NCBI GenBank assembly: GCA_051880395.1
Contig: JBJENW010000369.1
Coordinates: 1 to 33,833, forward strand
Source of the DNA: JBJENW01 sp051880395
GTDB taxonomy: Bacteria > Bacillota > Clostridia > Lachnospirales > Lachnospiraceae
Direction of reading: 5' to 3'
DNA length: 33,833 nucleotides
Position 1 is the first letter of the stretch, and each line of letters opens with the position of its first letter. This document shows, piece by piece, positions 17,189 through 25,374 of the stretch. The position numbers and the translations under genes were made by a program. Under the pieces are notes generated by a model. It saw only the letters and a program-made list of their open reading frames with translations. It did not search any database and was not told the DNA's origin.

Positions 17189-18481
17189 ATGGCTGCAATT
17201 CAAAGCGCTTATACGAATCTGCTACAGACATACGGCAGGCAGATCAACAGTCGTTACGATGTTCATCGAAACAGCGAACTGCGTAATGTCTGTCATTCAA
17301 TCATAAAGCTGAATACGGATGCGCCCGTTTATAAACTGCGTGATCAAAACAGTGCTCGTTCTTTTGCTGTTGCCATCAAAGCACACGCACACGAGATACA
17401 GAATGTGATCGCATCTTTTTCCGATGCTGAAGACGGCATTCAACAGACATTTCAGCGAAAAGTTGCCGTATCCTCGCAGCCGGAAATTGCAGATGTATCT
17501 TACATAGGTGACGCTCAGCCGGAGGCATCCGATTTTTTTCTTGAAATCAGGCAGCTTGCCACACCTCAGGTGAACACCGGAAAATTTCTACTACCTGACC
17601 GTCGAAATTTTCCTCCTGGAGACTATTCTTTTGGCTTAGAAACTACTTCTAATTTCTATGAATTCCAGTTTTTCATAGAACAATCCGACAAAAACCCAGA
17701 CGTTATAAATAATCTTTCTTCACTTATCAATCAGGCAAAGATCGGCGTGACTGCAAACGTATTGACTGACGAAAAAGAACGTGTTGCTTTACAGATCTCC
17801 TCGGACGCTGTCGGATGTCCGTCAGATCAAAAGCCACGTTTTATCATTCAACCGACCAACTCACCTGCATCCGAGCATGTGGTCGTGACACTTGGAATTG
17901 ATCAGATGAACGATCCTGCCACAAATGCAGTTTATTCTGTCGATGGCACAATTTATACCTCGCAGAGCAATACCTGCAATGTCGGCTCTGATTTTGAACT
18001 GATACTGCATCAGACAACGAACGAGCAGTCTCCGGTCCATATTGGGTTTAAACCGGATTCAGATGCCATTTTCGATCATATTTCTATACTGACAGACTGT
18101 TATAACCAAATGCTTCAGACGGTTTCCGAAAACCTGCCGCCCGGTCGCAGCAATTCTGCTCTTTTACAAAGTATGCGTGGAATTGCCCAAAAACGACAGA
18201 AGGTTTTTCATTCGTTTGGTCTTTCTGTTGAATCAAACGGAGAAATCCGCTCTGACAAAACGATGCTTATTCAGACAATCGAGCAAGGGAACCTGAAAGA
18301 ACTATATCAGACACTCACGGATTTTGCAAAAGAGCTTTCTAAAAAAGCAAATACCGTTTCGCTTGATCCGGTTCGATATCTTGACAACATTATCATCCTT
18401 TACAAAAACCCGGGGCACAATTTGGCACCTACCTATCTTACTTCCCTTTATGCCGGATTGTTTTATGATCAGATTTGTTGA
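17189..18481 (+). CDS. FliD-like flagellar cap paralog
   Basis: 430-aa protein without signal peptide. I recognise a FliD-like layout: a segment resembling the FliD core (SSLINQAKIGVTANVLTD, then a strand ending ALQISSDAVG), followed by AVYSVDGTIYTSQSNTCNVG, close to the FliD pattern of vnG.i..sSNt..dv, and a helix DHISILTDCYNQMLQTV like the helix after that motif in FliD. The termini are helical, as in axial flagellar proteins. The start at 17189 has AAAGGAGGG nine bases upstream; an extension to 17123 has no ribosome site. It stands alone, convergent with the next gene, and ends at a strong terminator. A role in filament capping, hook-filament junction or adhesion is inferred; FliD itself is at 21045-23417. 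Confidence 0.6.
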   Translation: MAAIQSAYTNLLQTYGRQINSRYDVHRNSELRNVCHSIIKLNTDAPVYKLRDQNSARSFAVAIKAHAHEIQNVIASFSDAEDGIQQTFQRKVAVSSQPEIADVSYIGDAQPEASDFFLEIRQLATPQVNTGKFLLPDRRNFPPGDYSFGLETTSNFYEFQFFIEQSDKNPDVINNLSSLINQAKIGVTANVLTDEKERVALQISSDAVGCPSDQKPRFIIQPTNSPASEHVVVTLGIDQMNDPATNAVYSVDGTIYTSQSNTCNVGSDFELILHQTTNEQSPVHIGFKPDSDAIFDHISILTDCYNQMLQTVSENLPPGRSNSALLQSMRGIAQKRQKVFHSFGLSVESNGEIRSDKTMLIQTIEQGNLKELYQTLTDFAKELSKKANTVSLDPVRYLDNIIILYKNPGHNLAPTYLTSLYAGLFYDQIC

Positions 18482-18486
18482 TCCTT

Positions 18487-18526
18487 CCGAACAGGCCGTT
18501 ACAGAAAACGGTCTGTTCGGATTTTT
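18487..18526. terminator. Bidirectional terminator between convergent genes
   Basis: CCGAACAGGCCGTT pairs with AACGGTCTGTTCGG (14 bp, one G-U) around a six-base loop, followed on the plus strand by ATTTTTAATT. It directly follows the FliD-like gene and touches the stop of the convergent peptidase gene. Confidence 0.88.
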
Positions 18527-19412
18527 AATTCGATGTTTTTGCGATCTGCGGAAATGCATCTTTCCCGATATCTTTCAATGCCACCGCATTATTTTTTATT
18601 TTTTTGATATGCAGCGCCCCTGCAAACGCCCCTGCTCCCATGGATTTTACATTTTTTCCAATTGTAACTTTTTCTATGTTTTGATTCTTTTTAAATGCAT
18701 TTTCCGCAATTCTTGTCACGGTGTACTTCTGTTTTCCATAAGAGACCGCAGAAGGAATGGATACACTCTTTGCCGTCTGATCCACCATTCCTGTCACCTG
18801 TACCTCTTTTTTTGAATCCGGAGTATTTAATACTTGATACTTTAAATTTCCCACCGTAAACGCCGTTCGACGAACAAACCAATACGATGTTGCTTTTTCA
18901 ATACTAACGCGATATGCCTGATCAATCGAAATTCTCCCTTTTGCGATGGGCGTTGTTGGATCAGCACAATAAAATTTTCCTTTTGTATAATCGGTTAAAA
19001 GAACCGCATGCGGTACACTCCTGTCGTATAAAACAATTCCTTCCGGATGCTGTGCCAGAAGTTTTTTCAAACTTGATTTGTTCTTGCTTCCTCCCGGAAG
19101 CGTTGCATGGGATACCGACATTCCAGCATAAGAAAACTCCCAACGAAGCCCGGCTCCCTCTAACCATGCTTTTTTGCGAATCGAAGATTCTTTGATCTTT
19201 GCCCATTTCTCATTTCCATCATATAATGCCGCACGACGCAGCATCATGGCAGATGCACTGAGTGTACAGGTTCCTCGCATCATTTGTTTTTGATAAACAC
19301 TTGACTGATTGACGCTCTCTACCGCGGCCGCCTCAAGCTGCTGTGTCGGTACGGATGTCATCAGTAAACACATGGACGCCAATACTGCCATCCATTTTTT
19401 TCTTTTTCGCAT
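18525..19412 (-). CDS. Secreted C39-like peptidase with C-terminal leucine-rich repeats
   Basis: 295-aa exported protein. A signal peptide (basic MRKRKKW, hydrophobic core, Ala-rich end near residue 30) precedes a papain-like/C39-like domain: GTCTLSASAMMLRR with C49 as candidate nucleophile, then PHAVLLTDY with H135 and YCADP with D151, the usual Cys-His-Asp order of C39-like enzymes. The C-terminal ~80 residues hold one to two BspA-type LRR_5 units (RIAENAFKKNQNIEKVTIG). AGAGGG lies before the ATG. The domain assignment rests on motif order; activity is not shown. C39-like folds also occur as inactive binding modules. It lies between flagellar genes. Confidence 0.65.
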   Translation of the reverse strand: MRKRKKWMAVLASMCLLMTSVPTQQLEAAAVESVNQSSVYQKQMMRGTCTLSASAMMLRRAALYDGNEKWAKIKESSIRKKAWLEGAGLRWEFSYAGMSVSHATLPGGSKNKSSLKKLLAQHPEGIVLYDRSVPHAVLLTDYTKGKFYCADPTTPIAKGRISIDQAYRVSIEKATSYWFVRRTAFTVGNLKYQVLNTPDSKKEVQVTGMVDQTAKSVSIPSAVSYGKQKYTVTRIAENAFKKNQNIEKVTIGKNVKSMGAGAFAGALHIKKIKNNAVALKDIGKDAFPQIAKTSN

Positions 19413-19466
19413 ACAATCCCTCTTTTCTGCATTTCTAGTTGTTGTTCCTCTTTGTATACATCTTAT

Positions 19467-19495
19467 ATTATCGGCTAAAAATCATAATTTGTACA
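19467..19495 (-). promoter_or_regulatory. Weak promoter for the C39-like peptidase gene
   Basis: Minus-strand TGTACA, 17-base spacer, GATAAT. The -10 region also reads GCCGATAA, the sigma-D -10 consensus, but no TAAA lies 14-16 bases upstream. Either factor or neither could use it. Confidence 0.35.
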
Positions 19496-19505
19496 GACTT
19501 CTCTG

Positions 19506-19536
19506 TTGAAATCTCTCTCTCTTGCCGAAATATAAT
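19506..19536 (+). promoter_or_regulatory. Weak sigma-A promoter for the YvyF-like gene
   Basis: TTGAAA, 19-base CT-rich spacer, TATAAT on the plus strand, ~75 bases upstream of the gene start. The spacer is two bases longer than optimal. Confidence 0.4.
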
Positions 19537-19612
19537 AAAGAAGCTTTGATATATACAAAAGCAAGTGCACGGGAGATTCCGAATATACATCAAATGAAAC
19601 GGAGGGATGTCA

Positions 19613-20092
19613 ATGGAGAATCAGCAAGAGACCGACTGGAACAAAATTGCTGCTCGAATTGACTGGAAGAAACCAAAGAACTGCGAAATATGCGGTGGAA
19701 AGATGGATTACGTCAGCGTCGGAGAATATAGATGCAAAGTCTGCGGACACGTGGTCTTAGATGACTATGGAAAAGTCCGAAAATTTTTAGAGAAAAACGG
19801 TCCCTCTCCAAGTATCGTAATCGCCAAAGAGACCGGTGTAGAATTGGAAATCATCGAATTTTTTCTTCGAAAAGGGCGGCTGGAAATTACAGAAAACAGT
19901 GAGCATTTTGTAAAATGCGAAAAATGTGGATGCGATATCCGATATGGTCGGTTCTGTCCGGAATGTACCAAAAAAATGGCCGGCGGAATTCAAGCGATCT
20001 TTAACGAAGATATGGGCGAACGTCCAAAGAAAAAAGATTCTGGTGAACAAAAAGGAAAACTTCATTTTATCAAAAGCGATCACCCAAAATAA
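19613..20092 (+). CDS. YvyF-like flagellar-operon zinc protein
   Basis: 159-aa protein with an N-terminal four-cysteine ribbon (CEICGGKM then YRCKVCG), a central helix-turn-helix-like segment (GPSPSIVIAKETGVELEIIEFFLRKGR, interrupted by no charged loop) and a second C-terminal ribbon (CEKCG then RFCPEC). This layout matches the flagellar-operon protein family of B. subtilis YvyF (TIGR03826), a proposed regulator. The second ATG (19613) is chosen because GGAGGG is seven bases away; the first ATG (19607) abuts it. The gene runs convergent to the fliS operon and both share a terminator. Confidence 0.75.
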   Translation: MENQQETDWNKIAARIDWKKPKNCEICGGKMDYVSVGEYRCKVCGHVVLDDYGKVRKFLEKNGPSPSIVIAKETGVELEIIEFFLRKGRLEITENSEHFVKCEKCGCDIRYGRFCPECTKKMAGGIQAIFNEDMGERPKKKDSGEQKGKLHFIKSDHPK

Positions 20093-20126
20093 AACTCAGC
20101 CGCTGTGTAAAACGGCTGAGTTTTTT
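20091..20126. terminator. Bidirectional terminator
   Basis: AAAACTCAGCCG pairs with CGGCTGAGTTTT (12 bp, ten-base loop), with T-runs on both strands. It ends the YvyF-like gene on the plus strand and the flaG-fliD-fliS operon on the minus strand; the stop of the last minus gene lies within its T-run. Confidence 0.88.
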
Positions 20127-20604
20127 ACTTTTTATGATCGACATATTGGGCGTCATTTGCACTCATATGCATCATATTTTGGTAATACTTGTTCACCTGA
20201 CTGTAACTGGTCTTTACCTGGCGTACCTGTTTGTGCATCGAGGCGAACTGTTTCTGTGCCAACTGCTTGTTTTTCTGTTCTTGTATCTGTATCTCATTGC
20301 TCCGCTCGGAAATCTCTCGAATCAGCTCCTGCATTTCTTTGATCTGCAGCGCGTACTGCTGCCGATTCTGATCGATCTCGCTTCGAATGCGATCGAATGT
20401 CTGCTGAAAACCATCATCTAGTATGGTAAGCTCGGAGATCAGTTCTCCCTTCGTATCCACACTTTTTTGTAATGTCTCTATCTCCATATCCGGGTCCACC
20501 AGCATGAGACTCTGCGCCTGATTCTGTACCTGAATCAATTCTAAAATGTGATTCTTTTTTTTCAGACTCTGTATCATGATGTCCACATAATCTTTTCCCA
20601 GCAT
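20125..20604 (-). CDS. Coiled-coil flagellar protein, FliT/FlgN-like
   Basis: 159-aa, almost fully helical protein with no signal peptide or membrane segment. Gln-, Glu- and Lys-rich heptads run through the middle (about residues 40-140). Its position 24 bases after fliS is that of fliT, the FliD export chaperone, in many flagellated bacteria, and the size and helicity fit a FliT/FlgN-type export chaperone. I do not see sequence motifs specific enough to choose between these names. The ribosome site (GGGGGA) is weaker than in neighbours. Confidence 0.55.
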   Translation of the reverse strand: MLGKDYVDIMIQSLKKKNHILELIQVQNQAQSLMLVDPDMEIETLQKSVDTKGELISELTILDDGFQQTFDRIRSEIDQNRQQYALQIKEMQELIREISERSNEIQIQEQKNKQLAQKQFASMHKQVRQVKTSYSQVNKYYQNMMHMSANDAQYVDHKK

Positions 20605-20628
20605 GTTTTTCCCCCATTCTCTGTCCGT

Positions 20629-21027
20629 CTATACGCTCTGCTTCATCGGTTCTTCTGCATGTGACCGTTTCATGACTTCTTTCCAGGTATCCCGCATCGT
20701 ACGCAGATGGCCCAAAATTTCCTGTAAGATCTCCGGATCTTTTTTCATATTTGCCTCCACAAGGCGGTCCATCAGATAATTATAGACATTTTCAAAGTCT
20801 TTTGCCACCGGATAGTTGTGATTCAGTGTTGAAAGAAACTCTCCGATGATATTTTCGATCTTTTTGATATTGTTGTGTGCCTTTTGAATATCTTTTTTTT
20901 CACAGGCATCGATCGCCAGATTGCAGAACTTGATGGCTCCGTCATAAAGCATCAGAGTCAGTTCTCCCGGTGAAGCTGTCATCACTTTGCTGTTTGCGTA
21001 TGCTGCATAACCTTTATTCATTCCCAT
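20629..21027 (-). CDS. fliS: Flagellin export chaperone FliS
   Basis: 132-aa helical chaperone that binds the C-terminus of flagellin before export. The start GMNKGYAAYANSKVMTASPGELTLMLYDGAIKF (read in parts) and the FLSTLNHNYPVAKDFENVYNYLMDRLV region match the family: the GYAAY...ASPGELTLMLYDGA block is diagnostic. The ATG at 21027 has AAAGGAGG seven bases upstream and lies 17 bases after the fliD stop, so it is co-transcribed with fliD. Confidence 0.95.
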   Translation of the reverse strand: MGMNKGYAAYANSKVMTASPGELTLMLYDGAIKFCNLAIDACEKKDIQKAHNNIKKIENIIGEFLSTLNHNYPVAKDFENVYNYLMDRLVEANMKKDPEILQEILGHLRTMRDTWKEVMKRSHAEEPMKQSV

Positions 21028-21044
21028 ACTACTTCCTCCTTTGA

Positions 21045-23417
21045 TTAGCCAAGTAAACCGGACAACGCAGATGAATTACTCTGCAGTTTTGCTAAAGCCG
21101 ATTCCATTGCTGCAAATTTTTTATAATAAGCATCTTCCATATCGGAAATCTTATCTTCCCATTCTTTGATCGTTGTGGTGTAATTTTTGTACTCTTTATC
21201 CATCTCTTTGTCGTTGTAGATGGTCTGACTGCTTCGCAGAGACGTACCCTTCATCTGATCGCTGATCGCCTGATAAACACCGGTGACCGCCTGTTTCATA
21301 AATTCGATCACGCTGTCCGGGTCTTCCTTGATCGCTGCCATCAGCTTATCATCGTTTGATGAAACGGATGAATCATCTTCATCGCCATCGATATGGTAGG
21401 CATTCTGCTCATTTTTATCCGCATTCAGATAGCCGAGGGTATGGATTCCAAAGCTGGTAAAGTTGTAACTCTGTCCATTACTCAACGTATAGGATTTCGA
21501 CATTGCAGTCTGCATGGCATTCATGATCGTATTCAGATTCGTGTCCCGGCGTAAAAGCGATGCCTTGATCTTTTCCTCCCACTTTTCCACCTCTTTGTCG
21601 GACATTTCTGATTTTTCATCGTCTGTCAGCGGCTCATACCCTTTTGCCGAATCCGCATTGTATAAGGATGTCATTTCATTGATGATCTCATTGTACTGTG
21701 TCAGGAAGTCTTTTACTTTATCGTAGATTCCCTGAGTATCGGTCTCTGTATTGATCGAGATCGCATTCTTCTCATCCGGATCATAAGAAGATCCCGTCAC
21801 CGCCATTGCTGTAATGCTCAAACCGTTTATCGTGAAGTCATTCGTGTCGGAAATATACTGGGCTCCGTTCAGATAAATTTCTGCATCGCTTGCCTCAATT
21901 CGTTTTGCCCCTTCCACATCGCTGTTCGGATCGTGTGTCGCATTCAGATAGGTCACTGCCATCTCGATATTCGTCATGGCTTCTTCAAGCGGACCGTCTG
22001 GGTCATCAATTTTTGTCATATCCATGCTTGTTCGATAAATTGCAGATGTAGCATCCAGTATTTTTTGCTGCTCCTCGATTTTTGTTGTCTGCTCCGAAAT
22101 CGTCTGATCCAATTCGGTAAGCTTTGCTGCAAGTGCATCCGAGGTCATTCCTTTCACATCCTTGATAAAATCCTTCGTCACCAACGGATCTGTTGCTTCT
22201 GCCTGTTTTTCCATCAGATCGATCGTTTTGACTGCGGATGTAAAGGCGGATTTATCTACATCTTCCGGTATCTTTTCAAGAATGGCTTTCTGCGCTTCTG
22301 CATTTTCCGTGCTCGAAAGCTTCTCCACTTTCGCACCGCCGATCGTTATCTCATCAGCATCCAAATCGAGATTCGTAACTTCGCTAACATTTCCATCTTT
22401 ATCCTCTTTGAGTGCGATCTGATTTCCAGCATCATCCTTTGTCACATAATATTGATTACCGGCATCATCCTTATAAACATCATTTTGGATCAGACTCTGG
22501 TATTTCTGCAATTTCTGCGCATCTCCGCCAACTCCTTCTATTGCGGTCTGGTAATTCTGCGCATATTTTTTCTGTGCTTCGGCCAACGTTTTTGCTGCTT
22601 CGGCATCCTGTTTTGCGGTTTTTGCTGCATCCGCTTTTAGCAATTGCTCTCTTACATAGGCTTTTGTGGCTGCCTTTTCTGTATCCCCATACTGATATTT
22701 TCCATCTGCTCCCGGAGATAATTTAGAACCATCCGCAGAAACCGCAAACTGTACCAAACTCTCATAATACGAATCATCCACCGTCAGTCCCATCTTCTGC
22801 AGAGCCGCGATTCCGGCGCCGTCTTTTCCAGCCAGTGTAAAATCATTCGCCGTTCCGGTTTTTTTCGCACTGATATACATCCGCTGATTTTTTTCGTCGA
22901 AACTTGCATTTACCCCGCCATCTTTCAGCGCGCTCACAAACTCTTTCACCGTCATATCTTTTGTAACTTTGATATCAGTGGTTGTGTCTCCGCTTTTGAG
23001 TGTCACGGTTCCTTCCGTATCAAACCCCAGATCACTGAGTTTTGTCGATTCTTTTACTTCACTTCCGTCTGCCTGTTTCATCTTTGCGCCCGTCAGATAC
23101 CCACTTTTTGCCAGTTTTGTGATCTGCAGGGACTGCACACCATTCGGTGCCGTTCCGCTCGCAGTCACTTTTGCTTTTGTCGTATCCGATACAACGGCTG
23201 TCTTCAAACTATATGCGGACGAGAAACGCAGATTCGAAATTGTAGAATGAAAACTTTTTACCTTTGTGTTGAGGCTCTTCCACTTTTCTTGTTTCCAGCC
23301 CAGCTTTGTCTGTGCTTTGACATATTTGTCTTTTTTGGTACTGTAAGCAGATACCATTTCCTGTACTAACGCTTCGGTATCTAATCCTGAATTCATACCT
23401 GTAATTCTGATCGGCAT
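21045..23417 (-). CDS. fliD: Flagellar cap protein FliD, with large insertion
   Basis: Filament cap that assembles flagellin at the tip. The N-terminus MPIRITGMNSGLDTEALVQ and the C-terminal pattern (FLTQYNEIINEMTSLYNAD, later TIKEWEDKISDMEDAYYKKF and SALSGLLG) are FliD hallmarks, and IYLNGAQYISDTNDF is the second FliD domain. At 790 aa it is much longer than the 450-500 aa of enteric FliD. The excess lies about residues 240-520, a helical, Ala/Lys/Glu-rich stretch, likely exposed at the filament tip and variable. The ATG has AAAGGAGG upstream. It sits between flaG and fliS behind a 200-base leader. Confidence 0.95.
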   Translation of the reverse strand: MPIRITGMNSGLDTEALVQEMVSAYSTKKDKYVKAQTKLGWKQEKWKSLNTKVKSFHSTISNLRFSSAYSLKTAVVSDTTKAKVTASGTAPNGVQSLQITKLAKSGYLTGAKMKQADGSEVKESTKLSDLGFDTEGTVTLKSGDTTTDIKVTKDMTVKEFVSALKDGGVNASFDEKNQRMYISAKKTGTANDFTLAGKDGAGIAALQKMGLTVDDSYYESLVQFAVSADGSKLSPGADGKYQYGDTEKAATKAYVREQLLKADAAKTAKQDAEAAKTLAEAQKKYAQNYQTAIEGVGGDAQKLQKYQSLIQNDVYKDDAGNQYYVTKDDAGNQIALKEDKDGNVSEVTNLDLDADEITIGGAKVEKLSSTENAEAQKAILEKIPEDVDKSAFTSAVKTIDLMEKQAEATDPLVTKDFIKDVKGMTSDALAAKLTELDQTISEQTTKIEEQQKILDATSAIYRTSMDMTKIDDPDGPLEEAMTNIEMAVTYLNATHDPNSDVEGAKRIEASDAEIYLNGAQYISDTNDFTINGLSITAMAVTGSSYDPDEKNAISINTETDTQGIYDKVKDFLTQYNEIINEMTSLYNADSAKGYEPLTDDEKSEMSDKEVEKWEEKIKASLLRRDTNLNTIMNAMQTAMSKSYTLSNGQSYNFTSFGIHTLGYLNADKNEQNAYHIDGDEDDSSVSSNDDKLMAAIKEDPDSVIEFMKQAVTGVYQAISDQMKGTSLRSSQTIYNDKEMDKEYKNYTTTIKEWEDKISDMEDAYYKKFAAMESALAKLQSNSSALSGLLG

Positions 23418-23619
23418 ATTCTTTCCTCCTTTTCTGATCGACTCCCCCCTCTCTTATGCCTCTTTCGTCTGCCGTGGGGATTTCTATATTTCCAAATCGC
23501 AGCCTTAACTACCCTGCTGCTATACTTTTGTCTCTTCTTGTAGCTATTATCGGTAGCTTTTGAAAAAAAATGAACAGACACACCCGAAATTTCTAGTTTT
23601 CTGGTGGTCTGTTCCTCTG

Positions 23620-24009
23620 TCACATTTTTTCATCTACCAATATCCCTGCCAATTCCAATACCTTTGCGGCGATATCTAACGTCTCCTCCGGCGGATATTC
23701 CCGCACAACTTTTTTTGTATCCTTGTCTACGATCTTGATCATGATACTTTTCATCTTGTCATGAATCTCATAGCGTACTTCGGTGTTTCCCCGCGCCCGT
23801 TTGTTCATCTCTGCCACGGCTTTTTTGACGCGCTCATTATCACGCGCGATTTTCTGGTCCGAATCAAAGTCTGTCTGCGAGGGGCTCCCCACATTTTTTT
23901 CCGTCGATGTGGCATTTTCTTCCCGCACTTTGTCGCGGTCTTTTTCATTTTTTATTTTTTGCGTACTTCCCTGATACGCTGCCACCTGCTGTACTGCTTC
24001 TACTGGCAT
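23620..24009 (-). CDS. flaG: FlaG family flagellar protein
   Basis: 129-aa protein with a low-complexity charged N-terminus and the FlaG core in the C-terminal half: RYEIHDKMKSIMIKIVD followed by VVREYPPEETLDIAAKVLELAGILVDEKM. FlaG affects filament length in some species. The ATG has an ideal GGAGGTGA site. It is the first gene of flaG-fliD-fliS and a textbook sigma-D promoter lies 45 bases upstream, so it is a late flagellar gene. Confidence 0.92.
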   Translation of the reverse strand: MPVEAVQQVAAYQGSTQKIKNEKDRDKVREENATSTEKNVGSPSQTDFDSDQKIARDNERVKKAVAEMNKRARGNTEVRYEIHDKMKSIMIKIVDKDTKKVVREYPPEETLDIAAKVLELAGILVDEKM

Positions 24010-24054
24010 TTCAAATCACCTCCGTGTGATAAGTCTTAGTTTTCCTTATTGTAT

Positions 24055-24082
24055 GTATCGGCAGGTTTGCGTATTCTTTTAA
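24055..24082 (-). promoter_or_regulatory. Sigma-D (sigma-28) promoter of flaG-fliD-fliS
   Basis: Minus-strand TTAAA, 15-base spacer, GCCGATAC, matching the sigma-D consensus TAAA-N15-GCCGATA. It is 45 bases upstream of the flaG start. Confidence 0.85.
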
Positions 24083-24091
24083 CAGGTTAGA

Positions 24092-24107
24092 GGGCGAATT
24101 TTCGCCC
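24092..24107 (-). terminator. Short hairpin after the lipoprotein gene
   Basis: GGGCGAA and TTCGCCC form a 7-bp palindrome with a two-base centre, 17 bases past the stop at 24125. There is no U-run on the minus strand, so it is at most a weak terminator separating the lipoprotein gene from the flaG promoter. Confidence 0.35.
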
Positions 24108-24124
24108 CTTGAAATTTATAACTA

Positions 24125-25321
24125 TTACGACGGGAAATTTGAATCTACAGTATCTTTATTTAATTCATATTTTTCCATCACATCATCTAGACTCTCATTC
24201 TCTGGTCGGATAATCTCATAATTTGAATCCCAATAATTCCTACCCGTAAGAGAATCTGTATAAGGTTTGAAACTTATATTTTTATGTTCTATTTCCACAT
24301 AAGTTTTCGTTCCGTCTTCTTTTTCCAATTCATATACCGAACACAATCGATACGCTTTGTTTTCTGACAGATATGGTGTATCATCCTTAATACATCTTCC
24401 TTTCAGAAATACCTCAGTCCCTTCCTTTCCTTTATGTTTTACCTCTGAGATATCATGATCATTCAGTTCTTCTATGTTCTCTTCCGACAAATCGCTTAAC
24501 TTGGAAACAACTTGCTTCAAATTTCTCCACATCGTCCCACTATGATTAATTCGAAATCCATCTACTTTTGCTGTATCCGAATCTATGTAAAACTGATAGT
24601 GTGGAATCACCTGCACACTTTGGCCTGTCCATCTGGCTCGATATAACTCACCACATTGAGCTTCATATTCCTGACACAATTGTTCTTCTCGATCGAAAAA
24701 AAACTGCTCCATCTTTTCATCTTGTTGTATAAATCCGATTAAAAGATCATCGTTCAGATTTTTCACATCTTCATATGATAAGTTCAGTATGTCATCATAT
24801 GTTCTCCCATCCAAAAAATAGCAGTATTTTGTCGCACTCCATGTCTCATCAATTACTGTAACTGGCAATTTGGAAAGCGCTGTTGTTTCCCCCAGACAGT
24901 TTACCGCATCCACCGAAAACCATTCCACTCCATCACGATAAAATTTAATTTGCTCCCCTTCTTTGGATAGTATTAATTTATCCGGATTATATTCATATGT
25001 ATATTTCACTGAAGACGATTCCACCTGTGCTATAAAATCCGCTACTGATACGCCCGGAAAATAAAGAGTGTCATCAATCTGGATTGCTTGATCATCTATT
25101 GTGACATCTTTCCAACCCGGATCCATGTCAAATAATTGATACGAATCTGTCTCTTCTTCCTCGGTGGAACTACTCATATCAATTCCTGTCAAAATACTCC
25201 GTTCTATATTCCCAGTATCATCTCCTCCCGTAAGATCAGTCGAACCGACTTCTTTTCCACAACCGGTCAAACTCGAAACACTGAGTGATGCAATTAGCAA
25301 TATATACAAAATCTTTTTCAT
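24125..25321 (-). CDS. Predicted lipoprotein, unknown function
   Basis: 398-aa protein. A lipoprotein signal (MKKILYILLIASLSVSSLTGC) has its lipidated cysteine at residue 21, followed by a Gly/Asp/Ser-rich tether to about residue 60. The remainder is a soluble, acidic extracellular domain that I do not recognise. It has AAGGAGAT before the ATG. It lies 53 bases after the small zinc-type lipoprotein gene and probably shares its transcript. Acidic composition and lack of catalytic motifs suggest a binding or structural role, which is a guess. Confidence 0.65.
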   Translation of the reverse strand: MKKILYILLIASLSVSSLTGCGKEVGSTDLTGGDDTGNIERSILTGIDMSSSTEEEETDSYQLFDMDPGWKDVTIDDQAIQIDDTLYFPGVSVADFIAQVESSSVKYTYEYNPDKLILSKEGEQIKFYRDGVEWFSVDAVNCLGETTALSKLPVTVIDETWSATKYCYFLDGRTYDDILNLSYEDVKNLNDDLLIGFIQQDEKMEQFFFDREEQLCQEYEAQCGELYRARWTGQSVQVIPHYQFYIDSDTAKVDGFRINHSGTMWRNLKQVVSKLSDLSEENIEELNDHDISEVKHKGKEGTEVFLKGRCIKDDTPYLSENKAYRLCSVYELEKEDGTKTYVEIEHKNISFKPYTDSLTGRNYWDSNYEIIRPENESLDDVMEKYELNKDTVDSNFPS

Positions 25322-25374
25322 CTTCTTTATCTCCTTCTTAATTCATCCACTCGTTATTCAATGCCCCTATACTG

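Noticed and set aside
19524..19531. GCCGAAAT as a sigma-D -10 for the YvyF-like gene
   Set aside because: No TAAA lies 14-16 bases upstream; the overlapping TATAAT is at least as good.
21933..22640. Long plus-strand frame of 235 codons inside fliD
   Set aside because: Antisense shadow of the low-complexity fliD insertion, rich in Phe, Cys and Ile; no ribosome site or domain.
23393..23623. Open frame of 76 codons across the flaG-fliD gap
   Set aside because: It starts with GTG without a ribosome site, runs into fliD and its C-terminal part is the translated fliD ribosome site. Composition (runs of Arg/Lys) is not protein-like.
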